Below the pieces are notes generated by a model. It worked only from the letters and a program-made list of their open reading frames with translations. It did not search any database and had not been told where the DNA came from. From Clostridiales bacterium (lineage in GTDB: Bacteria; Bacillota; Clostridia; Saccharofermentanales; Saccharofermentanaceae): a stretch of DNA of 35,467 bases. Shown piece by piece: positions 23,443-31,399 of the stretch; positions within the stretch are counted from its first letter, which is position 1, and each line of letters begins with the position of its first letter. A program made the position numbers and the translations under genes. The DNA lies in NCBI GenBank assembly GCA_017617525.1, contig JAFZWA010000024.1, positions 1 to 35,467 of the forward strand. The letters are read 5' to 3'.

Positions 23443-26400
23443 ATGAAGAGCTATAGAATGAAATTCATGGCCATTCTTTTGGCCTTGCTTATGTGCGTAT
23501 GCCTCGTTGATACTCACGCCTTAGTGGCTGACGAAGCAAACGGTCCCGTCTACGAAAGCGGCGATCTGACGTACACTTTTACCCTCCAGGGATCCTGGAA
23601 TTCGGGATACAACGCATCTATCCGCATTGACAATCACTCGGCACAAGCAATCGAAGACTGGCGTTTCGAAATGGAATACGCAGGAAGCATTTCGAACATC
23701 TGGAACGCCGTGATCGAAAGCAACGCCGATGGAAAATACATCATTAAGAACGCAGGCTGGAACCAGGATATCGCAGCAGGAAGCTACGTAGAATTCGGTC
23801 TTTCCGGCGCGGAAGCGTTCGACAAATATCCGTCCTCCTATAAGATGCTGACAGGCATTGCCGAAAACAGCAGCGAAGATTTCGATGCAGTTTTCGAGAT
23901 CACCAACGACTGGACTCAGGGCTTTACCGGCAGAATTACCATCACCAATAATACTGATGCCGTGATCGAAGACTGGGTGCTCGAGTTCGACGGTGAAAAC
24001 GAGATCTCTACACTCTGGGACGGTCAGATCGTTTCTCACGAAGGCACACACTACATCGTAAAAAGCGCTGACTACAATCAGAACATCCCCGTCGGCGGCT
24101 CTGTCTCCTTCAACTTCAATGTTGACTTCAGATCCTCTGACGCAGAATTCACAAACTTCGCCCTCAGCAGCTACGCAGATCTTTCCCAGATCACTCCTCC
24201 TCCTTCGGGCGGCGATGACATCCACGAGCCTGGAGAGTTCGATGATGTCGGAGAAATCTACATAAAAGAACCATCAGAAGATGATTTTGTATTTGACGAA
24301 GAAACAGGTCTCACATATGTTCGAAATCAGCTTCTTGTCAGTGCTTTCATGGGACTGGAAAAGAGTGTCATGGAAGATATTTGTGAAGAAATCGGAGCAA
24401 CAATTGTTGGCTATATCGAACTAACCAACGACTTCCAAATCGAGTTCATCGATGATATGACCCTTGAAGATCTTTCGATTATGGCAGACTACTTGAATAG
24501 TTATTCTTTCGTTATCAACGTCACGCTGAATTTGAGTTGCCCTATGGGGGAAGACGCCGTAACAAACGATTACAGATATAATGATGGTACTTCTTGGGAA
24601 GGTAGTTATGTTGCCGATTCTTGGAATGAATCTGCGCCGGCAGGAGATACATGGGGATTAGCAAAACTGAAGGTGTTTAGTGCATGGGATTACGAGAGCA
24701 CTTTTGCCTCAGTTCGAGTCGGCATATATGATACCGGATTTGCCCCATATCACGAAGATCTTATATATGCCGGTTTATCCAACAATTCAAACGATTGGGA
24801 TCATGGTACACACGTTGCAGGAACCATCGCGGCAATTCATAACAATAACAAGGGTATCGCCGGAGTTGCTTCAAATGATGCAACAACAAACAAAGTAAAG
24901 CTTTATGCTTGTGGTGTTGGAACTGTTGATAGAGGCATCATGGGTGCAAAGGAAGGCTTTACAAAACTAATTGGAAATCATGTAAAGGTAATTAACTTAA
25001 GTAGCCATTTGGGAACTTCCTATACTTTATGCATCTCCGCTTCCCACCCCGAGATTGGAGAGGGAAGTCAAAATGCCAGAAATCAATTAAATGCGTTAGC
25101 TTCCGATATGGAATCTTTCTTAACAAAATTCATATCGGCAGGCTATGATTTTGTATTCTGCTGTTCAGCAGGTAACTGTAACGATAAAACTAGAATTATA
25201 GATAATAGTGATAATGGCGAATACGGATTACGTGAAGTCACCGATTCGGATGATCTCTCCGTGATTCCGGAAAGCGACATTATTGTCGGAGCAGACGCTC
25301 AGTACAACTCCGTGTTAACAGCTATTACTGGAGACATCGTAAAAGAACGCATTATCGTAGTAGGAAACATGGAGAAAGGTAATTCTCTTGCATCTGACAG
25401 TTGCGTCGGATCACGTGTTGACGTAGTAGCGCCAGGAACATATATACTTAGCACTGTACCAACTTCTTTCAACTCAACCGGATATGCCTATAAGTCTGGA
25501 ACAAGCATGGCCACTCCTCATATTACTGGTATCGTCGCATTAATGTATCAGGCGAATCCGGAATTAAGAGCGCACAAGGTGAAAGAGTACCTCATTGCGA
25601 GTTCTACAAATCCCGTCATAACAGGCGGATATTCATATCCAGTTCCGCGGGCTAACAAGTGTGTTGAATCAGCACAGTCTTTCAGCACTTTCTTAACAAA
25701 CGATGTCTCTTGGCCCTCAGGAACATTGACTTTATCAACGCTGTCGGGAGTATCATTCTCCGCTTTTAGAACAAGTTCAGGAGACTATAACGTCGGCACG
25801 TATAGCGCAGGCAAATACAGTTTCTCTTTTGAATCGGATGATGAAGGAAATGTCTATACTGTTCTGCCACAAGGAGTATATGACATTACTGTATACAAAG
25901 AAGGCTACCTGCCGTTCAGCATAAAGAATGTTACTATTAACCCTGATGAAACTACTGCTCTAGGCTCAGTATCGCTGAGTGCTTGGAATTCCAATCCTCG
26001 AGCTAAATACACCGTTCAAGGAACCGTTAAAAACGCTATTTCAGGAAATCTTGAAAGTGGAGTCACAGTAAGATTCCGCAAGGGATGGAATAATCAAGAC
26101 AGCGCATATGTCAAAACCGTCACAGGAACAGTACAATCAACAACTACCGACTCTTACGGCAAATTCACTTACAGCCTGTCTGCAGGAGCATACACAGTTG
26201 AGATTTCAAAGAATGGATTTGTCACCGGATACTACAATGTTATTTCTACTGACAAATTAAAAGTAGATTCTAACGATCGTGATTATGAATACACAATGGT
26301 CATCAGCCCTGTTCTCGATGATGATGAGTATCGAATCGTACTCACATGGGGTTCGACTCCTAGCGATTTGGATTCACACCTGACTTTCTATGTCAACGAC

Positions 26401-26778
26401 GTTCTGACAAGTCACGTCTACTTCTCAAACCATTCCGCATCTTACCAAGGGGAAACAGTTGCTGTTCTTGACCTTGATGACACAAGCAGTTATGGTCCTG
26501 AAACCATAACTATCACATTTAATCCAAGTCTTGTAGAAGGAGGAAATCACTTCCGCTACTGTGTGCATGATTACAGCAATAAGGAGTCTACAAACTCTAC
26601 TGCTCTTTCCATGTCAGATGCCGTTGTGCATTTCTACAAAGGTAATACATTGTGGAATACCTACTTTGTCCCCAAAAACAATGTAGGAACAGTATGGCAG
26701 GTATTTGACATCGATGAAAACGGCATCCATACTGTAAATGGTTTCGATAACGAATCGAACGCTAGTAATGTCGGGTAA
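23443..26778 (+). CDS. Secreted CBM2-type subtilisin-like serine protease
   Basis: Large secreted protein of 1111 residues. A signal peptide (1-29) is followed by two domains resembling carbohydrate-binding module 2 (about 38-140 and 145-245; note the spaced Trp residues and WNQDIAAG / YNQNIPVGG). A Pro/Gly linker and a propeptide-like domain (about 285-365) come next. The S8 catalytic domain has Asp430 (GIYDTG), His454 (DHGTHVAG), the oxyanion Asn578 (SAGN) and Ser688 (SGTSMATPH). After it come two carboxypeptidase-regulatory-like beta domains (about 745-960) and a C-terminal YfaP-like domain (LTWGSTPSDLDSHL). It would be tethered to plant fibre or other polysaccharide while cutting protein. 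Codon use turns AT-richer after the CBM2 part. A lipoprotein gene follows after 6 bases. Confidence 0.92.
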   Translation: MKSYRMKFMAILLALLMCVCLVDTHALVADEANGPVYESGDLTYTFTLQGSWNSGYNASIRIDNHSAQAIEDWRFEMEYAGSISNIWNAVIESNADGKYIIKNAGWNQDIAAGSYVEFGLSGAEAFDKYPSSYKMLTGIAENSSEDFDAVFEITNDWTQGFTGRITITNNTDAVIEDWVLEFDGENEISTLWDGQIVSHEGTHYIVKSADYNQNIPVGGSVSFNFNVDFRSSDAEFTNFALSSYADLSQITPPPSGGDDIHEPGEFDDVGEIYIKEPSEDDFVFDEETGLTYVRNQLLVSAFMGLEKSVMEDICEEIGATIVGYIELTNDFQIEFIDDMTLEDLSIMADYLNSYSFVINVTLNLSCPMGEDAVTNDYRYNDGTSWEGSYVADSWNESAPAGDTWGLAKLKVFSAWDYESTFASVRVGIYDTGFAPYHEDLIYAGLSNNSNDWDHGTHVAGTIAAIHNNNKGIAGVASNDATTNKVKLYACGVGTVDRGIMGAKEGFTKLIGNHVKVINLSSHLGTSYTLCISASHPEIGEGSQNARNQLNALASDMESFLTKFISAGYDFVFCCSAGNCNDKTRIIDNSDNGEYGLREVTDSDDLSVIPESDIIVGADAQYNSVLTAITGDIVKERIIVVGNMEKGNSLASDSCVGSRVDVVAPGTYILSTVPTSFNSTGYAYKSGTSMATPHITGIVALMYQANPELRAHKVKEYLIASSTNPVITGGYSYPVPRANKCVESAQSFSTFLTNDVSWPSGTLTLSTLSGVSFSAFRTSSGDYNVGTYSAGKYSFSFESDDEGNVYTVLPQGVYDITVYKEGYLPFSIKNVTINPDETTALGSVSLSAWNSNPRAKYTVQGTVKNAISGNLESGVTVRFRKGWNNQDSAYVKTVTGTVQSTTTDSYGKFTYSLSAGAYTVEISKNGFVTGYYNVISTDKLKVDSNDRDYEYTMVISPVLDDDEYRIVLTWGSTPSDLDSHLTFYVNDVLTSHVYFSNHSASYQGETVAVLDLDDTSSYGPETITITFNPSLVEGGNHFRYCVHDYSNKESTNSTALSMSDAVVHFYKGNTLWNTYFVPKNNVGTVWQVFDIDENGIHTVNGFDNESNASNVG

Positions 26779-26784
26779 TATTCT

Positions 26785-27375
26785 ATGAAAAAACCAATCC
26801 TTCTTTCGTTAATATGTCTGCTTGTTTTGTCCAGCTCGTGCGGAGTCAAAGAAAAGCCTTCCAAAGATAATCTCAACAAGTTAGAGGGTGTTATCTCTAG
26901 CACATCCTCACAATCTGACTTTGAGATCGCTCAAATCGCTTTCCTTATGTCAGTGGACTATTCGCCTGTACGTGAGGAAGGACCTCTCAAGACATACGTC
27001 CTGTACGACCAAAATGGCGATGTTTTCTACACAGAGGACCCTGAGATCACTAGCATGAGTTGGGATCTGCTGCTTGAGAAGTATGTAGACGGTTCACTTT
27101 CGGACAAACTTACCAAAGTCAAGACGATTGAGGATAAAGAAGGAATGCAAAAGTGTATTGACAACTTACAGGCCATTCTTCACAATCCGGACTACAGAAT
27201 TGTTGACCCGGGATCTGCACCGGACGTAAATTGGGAAATCACCAGATGGGAAGGTGTGTACTATGACGAGAATTACGAACTCAAGATGGTTTATTTGCGC
27301 TATAGCGAGTATTCGGATCAGAAAGCCAATGATCCTCGTGCAGATGAGATCATCGAGTTCTTAACATCGAACTGA
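26785..27375 (+). CDS. Small lipoprotein downstream of the subtilase
   Basis: Predicted lipoprotein of 196 residues. A hydrophobic signal ends in LSSSC; the box is slightly atypical, with Cys20 as the likely lipidated residue. The mature part is acidic, with FEIAQIAFLMSVDYSPV, a Tyr-rich hairpin region (YVLYDQNGDVFYTEDPE) and a C-terminal NWEITRWEGVYYDENYELKMVYLRYSEY that looks like beta strands. No family recognised. It begins 6 bases after the protease stop with a poor ribosome-binding site, so translation is probably coupled. That arrangement suggests a partner, inhibitor or foldase for the protease, which is inference. Confidence 0.75.
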   Translation: MKKPILLSLICLLVLSSSCGVKEKPSKDNLNKLEGVISSTSSQSDFEIAQIAFLMSVDYSPVREEGPLKTYVLYDQNGDVFYTEDPEITSMSWDLLLEKYVDGSLSDKLTKVKTIEDKEGMQKCIDNLQAILHNPDYRIVDPGSAPDVNWEITRWEGVYYDENYELKMVYLRYSEYSDQKANDPRADEIIEFLTSN

Positions 27376-27400
27376 TCTTGATTCAAGACTAACAAATTGG

Positions 27401-27432
27401 CAGGGCTGTGGTATCCCACAGCCCTGTTTTTT
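27401..27432 (+). terminator. Terminator after the subtilase-lipoprotein pair
   Basis: CAGGGCTGTGG and CCACAGCCCTG form a perfect 11-bp stem with a tiny loop, followed by six Ts. Very strong intrinsic terminator. Confidence 0.95.
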
Positions 27433-27463
27433 ATTCTACTCATTAATCCATTCCGTACGGTTG

Positions 27464-27472
27464 TGCTAAAAT
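27464..27472 (+). promoter_or_regulatory. Candidate extended -10 before the zinc-ribbon gene
   Basis: TG, one base, then TAAAAT (27467-27472). No -35 is evident. It would start transcription near 27479, about 28 bases before the ATG. Confidence 0.35.
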
Positions 27473-27506
27473 TATCTTAACAAAAACCTTGGGGAGGTTC
27501 TTTTAT

Positions 27507-28343
27507 ATGGCTATTGTATGTGGTTCTTGTGGTTACACGATGGAAAATGGTTCGGCGTTCTGTCCGCGTTGCGGGGAGAAGATTCAGATGAAGCCAAAGG
27601 TTGAGGCTCCGGCTCCTGCCCCGATGGCTGCCCCGGCACCTGTCGCGCCCGCTCCGATTCCGGCACCACCAGCACCGGCTCAGACGGCAGCTCCGGTTCC
27701 CGCTCCGACAGCAGCACCGACAACTCCGGCCCCGGCGCCCAACATCGACACACAGACTTCCACCGCTCCGGGCGCTCCCGGCACATTCCAGACCCCGTCG
27801 CATTACAGTATTCCGGCTGACGCGTGGCTTGTCGATCCCAACGAGAAGATCAAGTTCTCTCTGAAGAACGGCTATCTGATCAACGTGATCTCCAACGAGG
27901 GCTTCATCAGCGAGGACGCCGTCATTACCGACAAACGCCTCTACTACAACATCACGTCGATGGGCCTTGTGAAATACAGAACGGAAATGAAGATCGACCT
28001 GGAAGACATCACCGCCACGACGATCACAGACTCTAACCCGGTTGTCCTTTTAGTCCTGGCCGCGTTTACCGGACTGACCTCAATCATGATGTCCATATCA
28101 AAAGCACCGGTCGGTCTTTGGATCGGTTTCCTGGTCGCAGCTCTCATTCTCGTCTGCTACTGGTATATGCTTCGAAAGACATACTTCAAGATCGAATACG
28201 CCGGCGGCTCCGTCAACGGTTTTCAACCGAGCGGCTCGCTTTACTTCAGCGTTAAGAAGTACGGCATGGACGCAGTAAGAAACTTCCAAAGAGAACTTCA
28301 TCTGGCTAAATCGGATCTCAATGCAAAGCGATATAAAATGTAA
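27507..28343 (+). CDS. Zinc-ribbon membrane protein with PH-like domain
   Basis: Protein of 278 residues. A zinc ribbon at the N-terminus has Cys5, Cys8, Cys19 and Cys22 (VCGSCG, FCPRCG). It is followed by a Pro/Ala-rich flexible stretch (about 31-90). The folded part contains AVITDKRLYYNITSMGLVKYRTEMKIDLEDIT, a pattern seen in bacterial PH-like domains, interrupted by two membrane segments (VVLLVLAAFTGLTSI and GLWIGFLVAALILVCYWYML), then a C-terminal strand pair. The start has a GGGGAGG site 9 bases upstream. The Cys-ribbon plus Pro/Ala linker plus membrane domain is common among uncharacterised Firmicutes proteins; function is unknown. Confidence 0.82.
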   Translation: MAIVCGSCGYTMENGSAFCPRCGEKIQMKPKVEAPAPAPMAAPAPVAPAPIPAPPAPAQTAAPVPAPTAAPTTPAPAPNIDTQTSTAPGAPGTFQTPSHYSIPADAWLVDPNEKIKFSLKNGYLINVISNEGFISEDAVITDKRLYYNITSMGLVKYRTEMKIDLEDITATTITDSNPVVLLVLAAFTGLTSIMMSISKAPVGLWIGFLVAALILVCYWYMLRKTYFKIEYAGGSVNGFQPSGSLYFSVKKYGMDAVRNFQRELHLAKSDLNAKRYKM

Positions 28344-28362
28344 TCACAAAGAACCGGAAAAT

Positions 28363-28397
28363 CAAAAAGCGGTGGTCATCCGGGCCACCGCTTTTGT
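28363..28397 (+). terminator. Shared terminator of convergent genes
   Basis: AAAAGCGGTGG (28365-28375) pairs with CCACCGCTTTT (28385-28395). With A and T runs on opposite sides it can end both the zinc-ribbon transcript and the convergent leucine-rich-repeat transcript. Confidence 0.88.
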
Positions 28398-28426
28398 TAT
28401 CTCATGTATGGATCCGACGTCTATCT

Positions 28427-29545
28427 TCATCGGAACAATTTTAATATCTTCCGCGCATACGCTTTAAGTGTTGAGAGCCATCCCCCTGAAGATGACGAAG
28501 ACTCAGAAGGTGCTGTTGTCGGAGCAGGATCCTGGGACTCTTTACCTTGCTTCGGCGAATCCGGCTCTTTTTTCGAACTGAAAGGTGTCGGAGTCGGTGT
28601 CGGTGTCGGATCGGGCTCCGGCTCCGGTTCCCATGAGACAAACTCTACATGGACCGTCACAGGCGTTTCCGACCGCGGCATGTATAATCTGTAGACTCCG
28701 TCACGATCCGGCAGGATGATATGAGAGATCTGGTATTTGCCACTGATGATAGAGACCCTGTCCACTTCATAACCAAAGTCCGCTCTCACGGTCAGTTCAA
28801 CACATTCGCCGATATCGGCATGGTCCTTCCCGCTCACCGTTCCATGACCATTGCTCGAATAAAAGATCATGCGGGGGGATGTGATAGTGATCTCCGGATC
28901 GCAGTTCGAAAAGGCGGAAGGATCCACAAAAGACGGATACCCTTCGTACTCAACAGTCTTTAGGCGCGGGGACCAGCTAAATGCATCTTCACCTATTCTA
29001 TCTACCTTTTCCGGAATGAAAATAGATGTTAGATATATAGAATTGAAGAATGCACGACCCGGGATATCGCTTATATTTTTCGATAATTTCACACTGGTCA
29101 ATCCGCAAGAGTAAAATGCCCCATACTCGATCGACGTCACCGAGTCAGGTATTTCGACGGTCGAAAGCCTCCGGCAGCATCGAAATGCCCCTTCTCCGAT
29201 AGATCCCACAGAAGAAGAGATACTGACATTCTCCATTTTTTCACAATTAGCGAAAGAATATCGGCCGATGCTTTTGACGCCATCATAGACGCGGACTTCT
29301 TTGATCTCATCCTTCCAGGTATACCAGGGAGCAGTCCCCTCGTAAAAATCCTTCATCTCGCCCCGGCCGGAGATCAATAACATTCCTATTCCCGGTAAAA
29401 ACGTCCAGTTAACGTCACGGTCACCCTTCCCGCAATAGCCGTGGGTATCCGTATATGCATTTACCCGGGTCTTTGTCATAGGAAACAAAGCGAACACGAA
29501 AATCAGGGACATAAGTCCCGCTAGAAATTTCACTGATTTATTCAT
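28427..29545 (-). CDS. Secreted leucine-rich-repeat (BspA-like) protein
   Basis: Surface or secreted protein of 372 residues. A signal peptide (about 1-30, cut near VNAY) leads into a Trp-containing region typical of such proteins (VNWTFLPGIGMLLISGRGEM). Bacterial LRR_5 repeats of about 23 residues follow (CEKMENVSISSSVGSIGEGAF, CRRLSTVEIPDSVTSIEYGAF, IYLTSIFIPEKVDRIGEDAF). After them is a beta domain (PRMIFYSSNGHGTVSG), a Glu-Pro/Thr-Pro linker and a short basic amphipathic C-terminus. BspA-like repeats usually bind host or surface ligands. The start chosen has a GGAGG site; the frame is open 17 codons upstream without one. It is monocistronic. Confidence 0.88.
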   Translation of the reverse strand: MNKSVKFLAGLMSLIFVFALFPMTKTRVNAYTDTHGYCGKGDRDVNWTFLPGIGMLLISGRGEMKDFYEGTAPWYTWKDEIKEVRVYDGVKSIGRYSFANCEKMENVSISSSVGSIGEGAFRCCRRLSTVEIPDSVTSIEYGAFYSCGLTSVKLSKNISDIPGRAFFNSIYLTSIFIPEKVDRIGEDAFSWSPRLKTVEYEGYPSFVDPSAFSNCDPEITITSPRMIFYSSNGHGTVSGKDHADIGECVELTVRADFGYEVDRVSIISGKYQISHIILPDRDGVYRLYMPRSETPVTVHVEFVSWEPEPEPDPTPTPTPTPFSSKKEPDSPKQGKESQDPAPTTAPSESSSSSGGWLSTLKAYARKILKLFR

Positions 29546-29599
29546 TGCACGACACACCTCCAATGCCACTATTTTAAGGCACGGAAAGCACTGCATGCG

Positions 29600-29627
29600 A
29601 TAATAATCAGACTAGAAGGTATAACAA
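29600..29627 (-). promoter_or_regulatory. Promoter of the leucine-rich-repeat gene
   Basis: TTGTTA (29622-29627), a 16-base spacer and TATTAT (29600-29605) on the minus strand, about 55 bases upstream of the start codon. Reasonable but not consensus. Confidence 0.5.
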
Positions 29628-29632
29628 TATTT

Positions 29633-29650
29633 CGGAAAGACGATTTTCCG
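29633..29650 (-). terminator. Weak terminator after the small lipoprotein pair
   Basis: CGGAAA and TTTCCG form a 6-bp stem with a 6-base loop, about 20 bases after the stop at 29670. The following sequence is AT-rich but has no T-run, so termination would be weak. Confidence 0.35.
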
Positions 29651-29669
29651 CCACGCCAAAAGAACCGGG

Positions 29670-30284
29670 TCACACCACCCATTGCAAGCCAAAGCACACA
29701 TACTTGCCTTCATCGATGTAGTAGTTGATCTGAAGATGGTGGAATGTCTCATCGCCGGTTCTCACGCTGTAGTGCCCGAATTGCGAATCCGGCACTTCGA
29801 AAACTCTCTCGTGATCAAATGTCGTGTCGTACGGCGCGAATTGCCTGAACTCCTCGAAAAACTTGTCGGGATCCTTGGCGGCATATTCGTCGACCTGCCT
29901 CTTCAGCTCCGCGTATTCACTTAAGGAATTCTGGGTGATCTCCTTGCCCTTCACTTCTTCCCAGGACTTCGCGAAATCCTTGTAGTGCTTCTTGATATAG
30001 CCCGCGCCCTCGTCCAGATCCGCGACCACATCACGCGCCGTAAAAAAGTCGCATTCGATCCCGATATCAGCGACCATGCGAACACCGATCGCGCCGTACC
30101 AGTCCATCCAGTCCGCGATCTCCGAATATTCCTTTTCCCCGTTGATGACCTTCAGGATATTCGTGCAGAGCTCCTCAGCCGAAGCCGCCCCTGCGTGCGG
30201 TTCCCGCTTCTTCTTGCACCCCGTCATCGCGAAAAGCATCGATACTGAAAGCACCAGCGCCCCCATTCGTTTAAGTGTGTTCAT
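29670..30284 (-). CDS. Small lipoprotein, paralogue 2 of a tandem pair
   Basis: Secreted lipoprotein of 204 residues. The signal ends in LFAMTGCKKK. The mature part is helical and acidic: SAEELCTNILKVINGEKEYSEI-like start, DWMDWYGAIG, YIKKHYKDF, an EYA-rich helix, FREFAPYD-like sequence FRQFAPYDTTFD and a closing strand INYYIDEGKYVCFGLQWV. It aligns along its whole length with the product of the gene 35 bases upstream. The ATG start is chosen to match that paralogue; the frame opens 5 codons earlier at a TTG. No known family recognised. Confidence 0.82.
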   Translation of the reverse strand: MNTLKRMGALVLSVSMLFAMTGCKKKREPHAGAASAEELCTNILKVINGEKEYSEIADWMDWYGAIGVRMVADIGIECDFFTARDVVADLDEGAGYIKKHYKDFAKSWEEVKGKEITQNSLSEYAELKRQVDEYAAKDPDKFFEEFRQFAPYDTTFDHERVFEVPDSQFGHYSVRTGDETFHHLQINYYIDEGKYVCFGLQWVV

Positions 30285-30319
30285 ACCCAAATACCCCAAG
30301 CATCTTTCAATTCAATCAC

Positions 30320-30934
30320 TCAGCACACGTAGTTGATCCCGAAGCAGACATATTTCCCGTCATCGATATAGTACTGGATCTCCAGATAGTGATACTCTTC
30401 ATCATCGATCGGGATGCTGTAGGACCCGAAATCGGAATCTTCTCTTTCATAGAGATTATCTTCGTCGAACTCATTGTCATACGGCGCGAACTCACGGAAC
30501 TGCTCGTAGATCTCTTCCTCATCGTCCTCAGTAAGATCGTCGATCTCTTTTTTGTACTCGATATACTTTTTAAGATCCTTCTTATTGATCTCATCGCCCG
30601 TGGCGTCTTCGTAGGCCTCGGCGAATTCCTTGTGGTGCTTCTTGATATAATCCGGACCCTCTTCCAGATCGTCGATCACGGCGCGCACGGTAGGAAAATC
30701 ACATTCGATCCCGGTCTTATCCCCAATGTAATAGGCGACCCAGCCATACCAGTCGATCCAATCCTTGACCTCTTTAAACTTGATATCCCCGTTAATGTAA
30801 TCGATGACCTTCGTAACCAGCTCCTCCGCGGACTTCGCCCCCTCGTGAGCCTTTGCCTTCTTCTTGCATCCGGTCATCGCGAAAAGCACCGTCCCCGCAA
30901 CCACCAGCGCCCCTAATCTTTTCAGTGTTCGCAT
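30320..30934 (-). CDS. Small lipoprotein, paralogue 1 of a tandem pair
   Basis: Secreted lipoprotein of 204 residues. The lipobox region LFAMTGCKKK is identical to that of the downstream paralogue, and the same landmarks follow: KSAEELVTKVIDYINGD, DWIDWYGW, YIKKHHKEF, REFAPYDNEFD and IQYYIDDGKYVCFGINYV. An in-frame start lies 25 codons upstream, but MRTLKRLG matches the paralogue's MNTLKRMG and has a GGGGGA site. The pair forms one operon read from the -10 at 30998-31003. Tandem duplication followed by divergence is the likely origin. Function is unknown. Confidence 0.83.
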   Translation of the reverse strand: MRTLKRLGALVVAGTVLFAMTGCKKKAKAHEGAKSAEELVTKVIDYINGDIKFKEVKDWIDWYGWVAYYIGDKTGIECDFPTVRAVIDDLEEGPDYIKKHHKEFAEAYEDATGDEINKKDLKKYIEYKKEIDDLTEDDEEEIYEQFREFAPYDNEFDEDNLYEREDSDFGSYSIPIDDEEYHYLEIQYYIDDGKYVCFGINYVC

Positions 30935-30997
30935 TCCTGCTGTCCCCCTATTACTAGGCAGATAGAGAATCTTTTGATTCGATCTGTCATTGGAAAT

Positions 30998-31003
30998 ATT
31001 ATA
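30998..31003 (-). promoter_or_regulatory. -10 box of the small lipoprotein pair
   Basis: A perfect TATAAT on the minus strand about 65 bases upstream of the first ATG. The -35 position carries no recognisable box. Confidence 0.4.
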
Positions 31004-31099
31004 TACCAAAATCCTTGCCCATGGTTTCCCGCCTGGTCAAGCGAGATTACTGGCAAAACACCTGCTCCATTTGACGTTTGCAAGTTTTCGAGAAGAATA

Positions 31100-31148
31100 A
31101 TGGAGAATAGAATCTCAGATTCGGCTCGAAAAGCACCTTATTCTCCAT
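31100..31148. repeat. 10-bp inverted repeat enclosing the repeated motif
   Basis: ATGGAGAATA (31100-31109) and TATTCTCCAT (31139-31148) are perfect reverse complements. The 29-base interval contains CTCGAAAAGCACC. Confidence 0.75.
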
Positions 31149-31150
31149 CC

Positions 31151-31377
31151 TGTTCGATTTTTCGAAAAAAGATCAAACAAAATGGAAAACAGAGGGGAAA
31201 ATACAGTTTTTCGCTCTGATTCATTGGCAATTTACAAGCCCTCGATACGAAGAACGTCCAACGGAGATTCCCCATCGGACGTTTTTGCTGTCTCAACCTC
31301 TCATATTACAAACGAATCCACGTGAAAACCACTTATCCCGCCTCTATTGGTAGTTTTGTTCGATTTTTCGAAAAAAG
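31151..31377 (+). repeat. Pair of 21-base direct repeats
   Basis: The same 21 bases, centred on the palindrome TTTTTCGAAAAA, occur at 31151-31171 and 31357-31377, in the same orientation and 206 bases apart. The second copy lies just after the stop side of the zinc-ribbon gene at 31400. Confidence 0.8.
31253..31286 (+). terminator. Terminator-like hairpin in the gene-free region
   Basis: AACGTCC (31253-31259) pairs with GGACGTT (31277-31283) around 17 bases and runs into five Ts (31282-31286) on the plus strand. No plus-strand gene precedes it, so it could end a small RNA or be chance. Confidence 0.45.
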
Positions 31378-31399
31378 GAATAATCGGAGAATCAGAGAA

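Larger units (their letters stand above)
31004..31399. other. Gene-free region with repeats
   Basis: No credible protein gene. It holds an inverted repeat around a CGAAAAGCAC copy (31100-31148), a 21-base perfect direct repeat (31151-31171 and 31357-31377) and a terminator-like hairpin (31253-31286). TTGACG at 31071-31076 with AATAAT 19 bases later is a poor promoter candidate on the plus strand. Confidence 0.6.
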
